Origin: Anaeramoeba flamelloides
Lineage: Eukaryota; Metamonada; Anaeramoebidae
Length of the DNA stretch: 64,000 bases
NCBI GenBank assembly: GCA_027625915.1
Contig: JANTQA010000012.1
Coordinates: forward strand, 5,416,501-5,480,500
Reading direction: 5' to 3'
Under the pieces are notes generated by a model that worked only from the letters and a program-made list of their open reading frames with translations, was not told where the DNA came from and searched no databases. A program made the position numbers and the translations under genes. How positions within the stretch are numbered: position 1 is the first letter of the stretch; every line of letters begins with the position of its first letter. Below are positions 36,012-48,600 of the stretch, piece after piece.

Positions 36012-38759
36012 TTAACACCTCTCAAAAATTTTATAAAGTTTTTCTAGTTTTGTAATTTCAATAATTGAATTCTTTCTAATAAGTGACTTTGGTGCGAAAA
36101 ATTTTTTTCTTTTCATCTCTGGGAAAAGGAAGTTTTGAATATATTTTTGTATTTCGGAATCTTGATTTTTTTCATATAAAGGGCGAATTGAATAAAATTC
36201 TGATAATTCATTTGCAATTCCCTTAAAGCAATTGAATTCCTTCTTCCAATTTACGTTCAGAACCAATCTGAACAAGAAAGGGGGCAAATGGAAAAAATCT
36301 GGGATATAACCGTTTGTAATAATTGGCAAGGAATACAATTTTCCATCTGGGGTTATACCAATTGAAAAATAATCCAATAATAATAATCTTTTTGAGATTA
36401 AAAAATTTTCCATTTTTATTATTCCCTTTTGAAACTCCTCCTTAGTAATTTTTTGATTATTTGTTTCGCTTTGAATTGATCGGAAATGGTTATCTAGTGC
36501 AATTTGCAAAAGTTGTTTTATTTGTATGGGCTCGGATATTTTGATTTGTGGAAAGTTGCCAAATTGGAAGATTATCCTTTGATAAAAAAACTCTTTGGTC
36601 AGATCATATATATTCACGATTAATAATTTTGTTTTGTATTGGATTATTGCATGTTTACATTCAACTAAACCAACCATTACATGGTGTTTAATAATTTCTG
36701 ATAATTCATGAATTGAAAATTTTATAATACTTTTTTTTAATAGCCTAACACTTTCTAATTTAGTTTTTTTAAAAAGCATTTTTTGTTTTTTTTTTTTATT
36801 TTGTTTTTGCTTTTGATGATCAATTTTTAAATTAGAATTCTTTAAGTCCCCCTTTTCTGTCTTTTCGTTTTTTTCTTTTTCATTCCCAATATCCAAATTA
36901 GAAATAAAATTAGAATTAGAATTAGTATGTATTTCTGTAGATTTTGTTAATTTTATATTGCTTATATTGGTAATCCCACTGTTTGCTTTCATCAATAAAT
37001 TTTCAAATTGTTTTTTTGTGCCAATGGGATTAAAATTGAGTGAGTCAAGTGAGTATTTTTTGGTAACCCCAATGTCTTCATCCTCAATATCATTTCCTGA
37101 AACATTATTTTTTTCTGTTTCAAGATCATTCTCATTCTCATTTACCATTTCCATTTCCATTTTATTTTCCATTCCACTGGTATTGTCTTGTTGGTTGAAC
37201 CTTTCTTGAATTAGGTTATTGTCTAGATCCGAATTCTGGAGATTTGTAACATTTTCAAGAGAATTTGGAGTTACTTTTTCAGATTGGATTCCGTCATCGT
37301 TGCCACTCTCACCATTTTTTAATTTGGGCTCTTTTTTAATTAAAATTTCTTCTTCTTCTTCTTCTTTTTTTTGATTTTTGTCATTTTGAGCTAAATTTGT
37401 AAGATCAGTGTCAATTTGCTTTTTTGTTGGTGTAACTTTAAACCCACGAGAATTTCCAGAAGAGTGTACAGAGAATTGATTAAAAAAGGAATCTAAAGTT
37501 TGTGAAGAGTGATCTGTTCTGATATATTTGGATTGAATTCTTGGCTTTTTTCTTTTCTGTTTAATTTCGATTTGCTTTGGTTTTTTTTTTTTCTTCTTAT
37601 CTATAGAATTTTTGAGATCTTCGACTTGATCTTCAAAGGAAAGGGTTGGTTGGTTGAGTGAAATTAGATTTGTTGTTGCAAAAAGTTGTGTTGCGCCTGT
37701 TTCTTCTAATCTTTTTTGAATTAATTCTTGAACACATTTGATGATTTGCTCTTCATTTAAAAATTTAACTTCACGTTTGGTTGGGTGAATGTTGACATCC
37801 AAATTCTCCCCAGGTATTTTAAAGCTCATTAACACAAAGGGCTTCATCCTTTTTGGTAAATACATTGAATAGGTATACTCAATTGATTTCTTTATTGCCC
37901 TGTTTTCAACAAGTCTATTATTAAAAAACAAAATGAAATGTGATCCTTTGATTCTGCGGTAATTGATCCCAGAAATGTAGCCATTCATCTGAAATTTCAA
38001 ATCTTGATCGTCAATTTCAATTTTTAATAATTTCTTTGAGATGTTGTTTCCATAAACAGCGCTAATGGTATCTAATTGATCTCTTTTGGCTGTTGTGTTG
38101 ACCTTAAAGGCCTTGTCACTGACTCTTTTACAACTAAAGGCAACCTTATAGTTATTTACCGCATATTGCGACACAACTTGGACCGCTTTCAAAAATTCCT
38201 CTCGTGTGCTCCTTTCAAACGATTTTAGTCGAGTTTGTACATTATAAAAGAGATCCTTAATATCGATCTGTGTTCCATTTACTCCTGCGCTGGGCTTTGG
38301 CACAACCTTTTGAGGAAGTTTTTTTGTCCGCCCCAAATGGTACTCTTCTGTGACCAGCCTTCCTTCGCTGTAAAAGGCCTGATGTGCGCAATTGGAGTTT
38401 TTGGTTTTGGTAATGATTGAAATCCTTGCCACGTGCGAAATGGATGCAAGCGCCTCTCCTCGAAAGCCAAAGGTTTCAATGGTTTCCAGATCTTCAAACG
38501 TATTTAGTTTTGAAGTCGCAAATCTTTCACAAACTAAGGGAAGATCGTTAAAGCCTATTCCACACCCATTGTCGCGAATCTGTAGTAATTTGAGACCCCC
38601 TTTTTGAAGCAAGATCTGAATTTGTGTAGATCCTGCATCTAAACTATTTTCAATCAATTCCTTAAGTGCTGAGCTTGGGCGTTGAACAACCTCCCCAGCT
38701 GCAATTTTGTTGATCACATTTTGGGACAATTTTTGGATCTTTCTTCGTTTGTTTGTCAT
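36012..38759 (-). CDS. MLH1: DNA mismatch repair protein MLH1
   Basis: 915-residue MutL homologue, intronless. MLH1 pairs with PMS-type partners to form MutL-alpha, the nuclear complex that follows MutS mismatch recognition and nicks DNA. The N-terminal GHKL ATPase is complete: VINKIAAGEVVQRP at 15-28, KELIENSLDAG at 33-43 with the catalytic Glu and Asn, DNGCGI at 63-68, TFGFRGEALASI at 96-107 and GTQIDIKDLFYNVQTRLK near 165-182. The C-terminal dimerisation domain is preserved and the protein ends in FERC, the hallmark MLH1 end that reaches into the partner's metal site. No DQHA-type endonuclease motif is visible, as expected for MLH1 and unlike PMS2. The protein is longer than the usual 700-770 residues because the linker (about 370-700) is expanded with Asn, Glu and Lys-rich sequence, including a poly-Glu run. 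The start is supported by the immediate KLSQNVINKI context. Confidence 0.97.
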   Translation of the reverse strand: MTNKRRKIQKLSQNVINKIAAGEVVQRPSSALKELIENSLDAGSTQIQILLQKGGLKLLQIRDNGCGIGFNDLPLVCERFATSKLNTFEDLETIETFGFRGEALASISHVARISIITKTKNSNCAHQAFYSEGRLVTEEYHLGRTKKLPQKVVPKPSAGVNGTQIDIKDLFYNVQTRLKSFERSTREEFLKAVQVVSQYAVNNYKVAFSCKRVSDKAFKVNTTAKRDQLDTISAVYGNNISKKLLKIEIDDQDLKFQMNGYISGINYRRIKGSHFILFFNNRLVENRAIKKSIEYTYSMYLPKRMKPFVLMSFKIPGENLDVNIHPTKREVKFLNEEQIIKCVQELIQKRLEETGATQLFATTNLISLNQPTLSFEDQVEDLKNSIDKKKKKKPKQIEIKQKRKKPRIQSKYIRTDHSSQTLDSFFNQFSVHSSGNSRGFKVTPTKKQIDTDLTNLAQNDKNQKKEEEEEEILIKKEPKLKNGESGNDDGIQSEKVTPNSLENVTNLQNSDLDNNLIQERFNQQDNTSGMENKMEMEMVNENENDLETEKNNVSGNDIEDEDIGVTKKYSLDSLNFNPIGTKKQFENLLMKANSGITNISNIKLTKSTEIHTNSNSNFISNLDIGNEKEKNEKTEKGDLKNSNLKIDHQKQKQNKKKKQKMLFKKTKLESVRLLKKSIIKFSIHELSEIIKHHVMVGLVECKHAIIQYKTKLLIVNIYDLTKEFFYQRIIFQFGNFPQIKISEPIQIKQLLQIALDNHFRSIQSETNNQKITKEEFQKGIIKMENFLISKRLLLLDYFSIGITPDGKLYSLPIITNGYIPDFFHLPPFLFRLVLNVNWKKEFNCFKGIANELSEFYSIRPLYEKNQDSEIQKYIQNFLFPEMKRKKFFAPKSLIRKNSIIEITKLEKLYKIFERC

Positions 38760-39287
38760 TGGGTTTTTTTGTTTTTTTTATTTTGATTTTTGTTTTTGTC
38801 TTTATTTTTGGTTATATTTTTGTAGATTCTCGCTTGTTATTGTTTGTTTTATTGAGGGAAAGAGTACACGTAGTTTTATTATTGTTGAAAGATTTTATTG
38901 TTTTTGGATTTATTTGTGAAACTTTCTGGTAATATAATACAAGCTGAAAAAAATGGTTTTGCTCTTTTAACGGTAAGATAAATGAATTTGTCTCTTTTTT
39001 ATTTTTTAATCTAAGGTTGAAATTATATTCATTGATTTCTTGAAAATCCTTTAGAGGTGCACCGTTATACCAAAGAGTTAAATAGTTGAAAATAAAATCT
39101 TTTTCTACTCAGAAATTTAAAAGTTAGAAAAGAATGAGTGATCAGAATAATATCTGAAACAAAAGAAAATATTCCATGTTTCAAATAAAACCATGCTTTT
39201 TTTTTTCTTTTTGTTCCAACGCAACATCTCATTTTATATAACAGTTGTATAAATTAGACAAAATCAAGATTGAAGGTTAAATACTTT

Positions 39288-39640
39288 ATTTTTCAGTAAA
39301 ATATTGATTATTCAGACAATTGGTTTAATAATTTTTCACAATTTTCACAATTTTTTTATGAAATTTTTTCTTCTTTGATGCTAACAAAGTGTTCTCAAAA
39401 ATTTACTCTATTTTCTGAGATAAATTTTGTTATTTGATCTTTCATTTTTTCAATTTTCTTTTGAAATAATTTGTTTTAAGAAACCAATATTATATTTTTT
39501 TAGCGTTTATTATCAGTTTTTTTGGATCAATTCATTTATAGGTATTATTTTACAAAAAGAAACACACTTTTTATTTTGAAACACAAATTAAACTTTTCAA
39601 AAAGCAATATTTTGATACCAATACCAGTTATTGTATTTTT
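39288..39640 (+). repeat. Degraded single arm of the 16063-17357 fold-back family
   Basis: Aligned by eye with the right arm of the large fold-back over about 350 bp. Shared boxes in order are TTCAGTAAAATAT, AAAAATTTACTCTATTTT, GAGATAAATTT, AAGAAACCAATA, TTTTTTGGATC-like, ACAAAAAGAAACACAC-like and ATTTTGAAACAC. No matching inverted partner is nearby, so it is a solo unit. Confidence 0.6.
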
Positions 39641-40429
39641 GAAAATTAAACCCAAAAAAAAAAAAAATGTAAAAATAATCATTTGTTCAGACATAATTAT
39701 ATTGACTATTTCTTGAGCAAAGATCTTTGTTAGTTTATACTCTTATAATATAGAGTAATAATAGAAATTTTTAAATTTTTAATTATTTTCTTTTTGATAA
39801 CTATTTTAATTCATTGAGGAAAACCTCTAATTTTCACAAATGAACTGAAAATTGGAATTTTAGACAATAAGATTTTTTTAACGATTTTTAATAATTTAAT
39901 TATCAATTATTTTTTCAAAATTGCAAATCTGAAGACATTGTAATTAATGTAACTCAATGGTTATAGATGGTGAGAGGAGAAACAATAATAACTTTGAAAA
40001 TGTATTTTAAACTTAGAAATTTCACTTTTTTTTTTTTTAGTTAGGAAATTACAAAACTAATTGTTTAAAAATTTGAAGTTTGTCTTACTAATAAAGATTA
40101 AAAATAAATACAAAATTAAAAAGATAATTTTTTTATATTTTTAAATTTTATTTTTTTTTGTTAAATATTGTAACAAAATTCCAAGTATACATTAACTCAG
40201 TCTATCTGGTTCATAGTGCAGAATTATCTAGTATATTTTTATTTTTGTATAACATAGGAATATTAAATATCAAAAAAAAAATATTGGAAAATTTTTTGAT
40301 CCTCATTCATTTAACAATAGTTATTTAAACCCTTTCCAAAAAAGAGGAGAATATTTATAATAAAAAATCATATTATATACTAATTCATCATAAAAATATT
40401 TAAATAGACATAATTAAATAATATATATT

Positions 40430-40870
40430 TATTAATTCTTGATAATGATTCCCTTTTTTTTTTTTTTTGCTACAATGTATTGCACTTATAAAAGATATTA
40501 AAGTTCTAATCTTGATTCAAATTGAAATTTTTTAGGTGTGAAAATTGGTGGTTTTTTTTTTCTTTTTGATCTGAAAAAAATATTTTTGTAGAGGGTTTAA
40601 TTTTAATAACCATTTAAAAATAGAAATGGAAAACTTTTAACGATATTTTATTGTTTAAAAAATCGTTTTTAATATGTTACTAACTTGTTATATACCAGTT
40701 TTTTTTATTTTAATTATATGTAAATTTTTTGACAAAAAAAAGTATTTTTTTTTTTTTTTTTCGAAATATTTTAATGAAAATATTTAGAAATATACATCAA
40801 TAGTAAATATTTGAGAAATTAAAATTTTTAAAATTTTCTTTGAAAAAAATTAATAAAATTCTGTATCATA
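40430..40870 (+). repeat. Dispersed repeat module X, copy 2
   Basis: Shares AAAAGATATTAAA, TTTAGGTGTGAAAATTGGTG, CTTTTTGATCTGAAAA and AAATATTTTAATGAAAATAT boxes, in the same order and orientation as the copies at 6885, 51195 and 56245. The most diverged copy. Confidence 0.5.
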
Positions 40871-42805
40871 TTTGAGTGAAAAGAATTAAGATAATTAAAC
40901 TTGAAATAAAAAGTTTTAAAATATTATTTGTATTTATCAAGTTTCCAAAAACCTTTGACAAAATTGAAAAATAAATATTTGTAGATTTTTTTCAAATGAT
41001 TATTTTTTTCTTTCCATATTTTTTTTAAATAGCTTAATTGTATCTATTTTAAAAAAGTGTTATTGTATTTGATTTAAAGGCAAAAATAAATCACTTGAAA
41101 AACTGTTTTGAAAACTCAAAATTAGAGCTTTAGATGATAAAATTTATTACCATAATATTATTATAAATTCACGATAATAATAAAAAAATGGTGATTAGTA
41201 CTACTTTATAGGAAAAATCATAAAAAAAGCCTAATTCAACATAATAATAATTCAATAAAAAACGTTCAAGAGATAATATTTTTTATTGATATTCATTTAA
41301 AAATAAACAATCAATTTTATCATGTCTGACACTTTTACAACACCCCCCCAACATCAAAAATGTAAGAAAATGTTTACAAGGGTTGTAAATTGTCTACAAG
41401 TGTTTGGAAGGTACAAAAGACAGAAAACTTTTTTAAAAGGCCTGAGTTTTTATGTCTACAAAAAATTTTTTTATTCATTTTTATTTACAAAAGTGAAAAT
41501 TTCATAAAAACATTATGATCAAACAAATAATAACTTATTACTAAAATATACCCGAATATATAATAGAAGTTTTTTTAAAAAAATAATAGTCCCACCAAAA
41601 TTCTCTAAACAAAATGAAGAAAGAAGATATTTTAATACTGATAAATTCAAAGAAATAACATAAGATTTTTAATTTATTTTCCTTTTTACAAACTTTTTGA
41701 CACAAGCTTTGATTAAAATGCTCTATTCTTTTAAATGAGAATTAACTTTGTAAAATTGGTTTTGCCTTCAAAAGATTTGTCCTCTTGAGTTGTTTTATTA
41801 GTTGAGTTAATTGATTTCAAAAATGGAAATTGAAAAAAAAATGTATTCAATTTATTTGAATTTATCAGTATTATTAATGATTGAAATAAAAAACCAAAAA
41901 CTTGAATTGTGTTATTGATACAATACGAAGGTATTGAAAGAAGTAGAAGTACAACAAAAAATATAAAGCAAATGTGCAAATGATCTTAATAATTGGAGAT
42001 AATGTGGCTAGGTTGTTGATAAAGTTTTCGAACAGTTTTCAATACATATTGTACTTTTAAATCATAGATAAAAGAGCCTTAGTCAAAGAAATTTTCTTCA
42101 AATAACCCATGTAACATTGGTTATTTTCGAATATTTTTCATTCATGATAATTTATTGTACCCAGAAAGACTAAGGGCCTATTTATTTACCTCAATATTAT
42201 GTTTAATGATTGAAAAGATCAGTTTATCGGTAACCAAATCAAAATCAAAATACAATAAAAGTCTTGGATCTAATCCTTGATTGAATCAAGTATCTTTTTT
42301 GTTGTTTTTTTCAAAAAAAATACTCTTTTTTCATATGATATTATTTTTTGAACAAAAATATTTTTTCTTTTCATAAATATTTCACAATTAGACCAAAAAG
42401 CCCCAAAATATTTAATCACGATTAAATTCTAATCACGATCTTTTGACAATTATCAAGATTTTTTCGACAAATATCGTAATTTTATATAATATCGAGAATT
42501 GTGATCTCATCTCGATTATATTGAATATTGCAATTTTTAGTTAATATTTTGATTTGTTAAAACTTATTGTAATTTTTGAAACCTTATTATCAAATCCACT
42601 AATTATACCTAAATTATTTAACATAAAAAGAGAAAAAATAAAATAAAAATAAAAATGATGTAAAAATTTTGATAATTTATTAAAAATATTAAATAATTAA
42701 TCAAATCAATAATAATAATAAGAAAACAAAACGACTGAGTGAAAATTTAAAAATAATTGTATAAAATGTATCTATAATAAAAAAAAACCTAGCCAAAAGC
42801 AATTA

Positions 42806-45581
42806 TTATTTGGAAAATAAACCTGTAAAATAGATCAACTTTTCTGTACTTCTGTAAATATCGATTATATGATAGTAAAATTGTTTTTCAAGATAAAAGA
42901 ACTTTTCCTTTTGGCACCAAAACAGATTATGAATTAAATCGTATAAGAAGTCAACGTTAGGCAAATCGTCATACATGATCCTAATACTTATATCATTCAC
43001 ATACATTCTTAGGAATCTACCAACAGAAAAGACAATACCAACGTACAGACCGATAACGCCACCCGAGGACATTGCCATTGCGCCAAGGCCACCCTTTGGC
43101 AGGTCTGGGTTTCTTGCATAAAAGTAAATTGTTGTATCACTAGCTGTTGTTAGCCCCCAATAACGGTCATTCTCGTTGTTGGATTGGGATGAGTTTATAC
43201 CCTGTAGGATCATGACGGTGTCTATGTATTGATCGCATATATCTTCCACTTCGCTGTTCCTAGGAAGGTTTACTATAAGAGGCAAGAAATTATGAAAGGA
43301 AACGCTCCCGTCATTATTGCTGTCCAATAACTCTGCCAAATCGTTAGTTTCACTATCAGATAAAGTTTTTTGGTGAGTATAGGATCTTGTTATTGTCGAA
43401 TCGGGACCGGATGCCACTTCTGTTTCAAATTCGTATATGATTTGTAAAGTTGTAGCCACGCCATTCGCTAAGTCCAACCTTAACTGTTCTTCCTTGGGTG
43501 GTGTTATTGACCAAAAGGAATCTGAATAATTCGAAATGGAAATAGACTGGAAATATTTGCTGTCTAGGCTACCCTTAAAGTCTGAACACATAATTTCGAT
43601 CTGTTTATTATCGTGAATTGTTTTATGGGTAGTTATTGTTGAATATTGGAAAAATGGGCTATATCCCTTAACGCCGACTACTACCTTCATTGAATTAATA
43701 TAATTGACTTCGGTGTCCTGTGTTTTTGACATCAATAAAATGGGCAAAAATAATAAAAGTGATAGCAAAATAAATAACGTTAGGCCAGTTTTAGCCTTTT
43801 CCTTGAATAACAATGGTTTGTTTTTTTCCTCCTCTGTTAGTTCCTCTTCATCTTCTCCAAGTAATTCACATTTTTTACAAAACAGACTTGCTTTAATATC
43901 GTGTATCTTTAAAAATTCAAAAAAGTCTAAGGATGTTTTGGTACATAGCCAATCCAATAACATTCTTAATTCGTAAAGGAATGGTATTAATTTATATATA
44001 CTATAGAACTGGCTATTTGTTGATGAAAATTTTTTCATAAACAAATTGCCCTTTGTATATTCTGGATAACCATATTGAATTTGCAAAGAAGAAAAAAGAA
44101 AGGAAATTGATTTTATAATATATAAGAAAATTAAAGAGCTTTTCTTCCCAAAGGTTGTATCTAAGTGGTAGGGTAAAATTAGAAAGACAATCAACAGATG
44201 GAGAAAAACTGAGATGATTTGATACACCAATTTGAGCGCAATTGCTCGATAAAGATATATTACCCGATCAATGACGATCAATGTAAATTGGCCAATTAAT
44301 ATCAACGCAAAGCTAATAGGAATCATACTTTCAGTTTGTAAATACCCACTTAAATTATAATTTGAAGTTTTGCTCAAATTTTGATAATTTAATGCCAAGT
44401 AGACAAATGTGAAAAAATCAACTATAAAGCAAACTGCATAAAAATCTTTACCGCTTTTATATTGATCGTTAATTATATTTTTATAATAATTAAGCTTGAG
44501 TTTTTTTTTTTTTTTTCCTTCACTATCGATTTGCTTTTCGTTTTCGTTTTCAAATTCATTTCCCTCTTCTTTAATTATGTGTTTGGATATAATTTTAATC
44601 TTTTCTTCATTTAAATCTTTTTTTGATTTAATCTCCAATTTATCCAATAAATTATCAATTTTTTCTTTATTTTTAAAATCAGACAAAGATTCATTTGAAT
44701 CTGAATCAGAACTAGAACTGGAACTGGAACTGGAACCGGAACGCGAATCTTTACTATTTAATAATTTTTCATCAGCAATATTTTTCTCATTATCATAACT
44801 ATTAGATTCACCGTTATTGTTTTTAATCTTCTTCTTATTATTGATATTGTTCCAAAGTCCTTTTTTTCTTAGCATTGTTCGATGTAATAACATTAGTATT
44901 AATAATAATAAATTATCCCATACTTCTGAAAAAAAACTTTTGTTTTTGATTTTTTCCAAACCGATAAATACAGTGAAATAAGTGAAATGGCCAGCTTGGC
45001 AGGTATCCTTTTCACAAAAATTACTTAGAGAGTAAAATCCAAAGTTTTGGCTTTTATAACAAACACAAAAAAGAGAGATTTGAAATAAAAATTTGATTAC
45101 AATGATAATTTCAGAATAAGCAATCATCTTTTGCCAAAAGAATCTTCTTTGAGAAGATAACAAAGCATAGCAAAATAATACAAATGGATAAACTAACGAA
45201 ATGATGGAGGGGTCATTAAATGGTTGGATAACAAAAAAGAAATAACATAATGATTCTGTATTATCTAAGAATGCATAATATAAAGAATATAAGAAGATTA
45301 AAAGTCTACCAGGTGGCTTCATTCCAATTAATTCATTATTTAAATTATAGATTTTCTTTGCCTTATTTTTGGAATTTAATCGTTTATACTTTTCAATTGT
45401 TAGATATTCAATGAATTTATCATATTTTAGCTGTTTTTTCTTTTTTGGTAAAGCAATTTCTTTTTTTAATTTCAAAATTTCTTGATCAATTTCTGATTGT
45501 TGGGAATCATTATCACTTCCGCTTCCACTTCTACTTCCACTTCCATCTCCAATTTCACTATCACTCTTTTTATCATTTTCA

Positions 45582-45640
<59 letters not shown>

Positions 45641-48600
45641 ATTATCACTTTCACTACTACTCGAAGTTCCACTATCAGTATCATTATTCTTATTCACTTT
45701 ATTTATTTCATCATCAACATTCTCGCTATTTTCATTCTTTTTCTTTTTATTATAATTTTGATCTCGTTTAAAATTATTCTTCTTATCATCATCTAAAGAA
45801 ATATTAAAAAATAATTCAATATCGACGATATAAATTAAATTTTTAATAATAAAGTCTACAGACATAATAAATATTTTTTTCGTTTTTTTCCAAACTTTTT
45901 TTCTTTTGCTTTCTTTTATTTTCTCATCTTGGTCATCGTTTTCTTCATCTTCATCATTTTCATCATCATCTTTAATTTTTATTTCATTTTCATTTTCTTC
46001 TATTATTTCAATATCTTTATCACTTCCCATTGAATTCTCCTTCTCCTTCTCCTTCTCCTTCTCCTTCTCATTTTGCTTTTCATTTTCACTTTCTTCCTTT
46101 TCTTTAAGAGTTGAACGATCATTAAAAATATAATTTTTTAAATTATCTAATTTAACTTTTATATCGTCGATTAATCTTTTCCTTTTTTTCAATTCCAATT
46201 GCTCTAATTTTTTTTTCTTCTTTTTCAATTTCAACCTTTTTTCCCGTAAATTATTTGCCTTTCTTGTTAAAATCTTGGTATTTTTAATATTTTTTTTAAT
46301 CACAATCGAAAAAAGATCACTTTGTAAATATTTGATTGTAATCAAAATAAATAAAAAAATGAAAATTTCATCTAACACTCCATTAAAAGAAAAGGTTTCT
46401 CGTAAATCCCAATAATTGAAACCAAAAATTTTTTGAGCAGAATAGGGTTTCTCGGAACTGGGGATAAATGGAGCTTGGAATAATAATAAAATTATTGAAA
46501 TAAATAAAATGATATTTCGGAAAAGGATCCACAGTTTTATATTTTTTTGTAAATTGCCTTCATTAAGATTATGCAAAATGTAGCACGACAATATAAAATA
46601 AAAAACATTACATAAATTCCGAGAGCCAAGTACAATTATAAAAATGATTATCAAGGAGATTAAAGTGAAATTACTTATAATGTTTGAAAATATTTTCAAA
46701 ACGTGTGGCAAATTCTCATGGAATAATAAGCTTTTAAAAACACTTTTTTTTTCAATTTGGAATTTTTGTTTTAAATTTTCTTCCCTTTTTTTAATAAACC
46801 AGCTTTTGATGCTTGCCGATAGACAAAACAAAAGAAAGAAATCACCAGCAAGATAATTTGAAGAAGGTATTTTAAATCCCAGCCAAACATTCATTGAATT
46901 TGATAGCTCGAAGTCAAATTTTTTAATAAAGGCATTATTTTTTAAAGGTGGGAATTTCAATAAAAACAAATATCTTACTAAAACGGAAGTGCTAAAAAGA
47001 ATTAATAAAAATCCACAAAATTTCATCTTCTTGTCCCGTTTTTTGATAAAGATGATCCCAAATAAGCATAGTAATATAAAAAATCCAAAAACATTTTTAT
47101 TAACAAAGGACACTATCAAGAATATGATATACAAGATCTCGTCACCGAAATAATGAACAAAATTGTTTAATAATTCTTTAATGATTCCAATCCAAAGTGT
47201 AATAAAGGAGGTTGTGCGAATAAAATTATCCTTGATTAAAAACAAAGTGATCTCTTGATTTTGGTAGATTCTCTTTCTATAATAATCTGCCTGGTGAGTT
47301 AATCTTAATGTAATTAAAATTAATAATGGCCCCTTTAATTGGAACGGTAAATCCCCGTAAATAAGTCCAAGGTATTTTAATATTTTGTGATCATGATAAT
47401 GAAGGAACATCTGGAAATAAAAGCAATAGATGACTAAAAAAATGACACCAGAGTAGATGAAAATAATTGGCCAAAATCTCTTGTAATTGCTTTTGAATGC
47501 TATTGCAAAAACGGAAAATAACATAAAAACAAAATTAATGACAGTAATTTGTTCAATGGCAACGAAAAAACAAACAAACAAATATATTTTATAGGCATGC
47601 AAAAATAATAATCTTTGAATAAATTGTAAAAAGTATTTTAAATATAATTGTATTTTTTCTCTTTTGTTCAAGTTGTTGTTTTTTTCAACATCAACTTCTT
47701 CTTCTTCTTCTTCAACTTCTTCTTTTTCTTGGTTATTGCCATTGTTGTTTTTAGAGTTATTAATTTTTAATAATAGACTGTCAGTCTTAGAACCACTATC
47801 ACTGTCACTCACGCTGTCGATATGATCCAAATCCATTTTATTATCATTTTTTTTGTCTTTATGTAATGGTTCTGTTAATGGATTTTCTTCAAAGTTTATT
47901 TTTTGTTTTTTCTTTTCCATGTTCCTTTTCTTCGTTTTGTGTTTTACAATTTCAATTCCACATATCAAGACCAAAAAAATTAAAGTAATTGGCAATAATT
48001 CATCAATTAAACTAGATTTATAGACCTTGACACCCATATCTTGGAAAAAAATGTTGTAAGTGAAAAGGTTATACAGCTTCTTTGAAACGTTTTCAAATTG
48101 ATAAAAATATTTAAATAAAATGGTAAGGCCAATGAAGATCGTTAATGATGTAAAAAAGAATCTAATATGTCGATCAGAATGCGAAAATACTTCAATTGAT
48201 AAACATAAAAAGATTAAAATTATAAATACTAAATGAATAATGCACGGGGTTGTGTATATGCAATAAAGTAAAATTAATAAATAGCATAGATAATTACCAA
48301 AATGTTCAAAAAGTGAAATGATAATTTGTTGAATATATTTGACAATTTTTGATTCTTGAATTTCCTTTAATTGCCTTGGATCAACAAACGTTGTTTCATC
48401 TCCAAATCCTGCTTGTTTATTTAATAATGTCGTTTCGGGGTCATTATCCGTGGTTGTTTGATTGTTAAAGTCATTCTTTTCTTCCCTTTGATCCTTTTTT
48501 TTATTCCTAATGATCTTTTTAAATAAATTTTTTTGATAAACTGTATTTAATTTATATTGGATTGTTGTGAAAATTACAATCAAGACATTCCAAAGGACAA

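Larger units (their letters stand above)
38760..42805. other. 4 kb spacer between Piezo and MLH1
   Basis: Holds the MLH1 promoter side and the Piezo 3' side. Contents are a degraded fold-back arm at about 39288-39640 and dispersed module X at about 40430-40870. A short hydrophobic frame at 41731-41979 has no ATG start and is not supported. The rest is AT-rich with no recognised feature. Confidence 0.5.

Noticed and set aside
41731-41979. Signal-peptide-like short protein on the minus strand
   Set aside because: The hydrophobic start looks like a signal peptide, but the frame begins with TTG, the sequence is spacer-like, and no continuing exon was found.
45445-45796. Phe/Arg- and Thr/Ile-rich frames opposite Piezo
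   Set aside because: Shadows of the (EN)n and Ser-rich coding repeat on the other strand.
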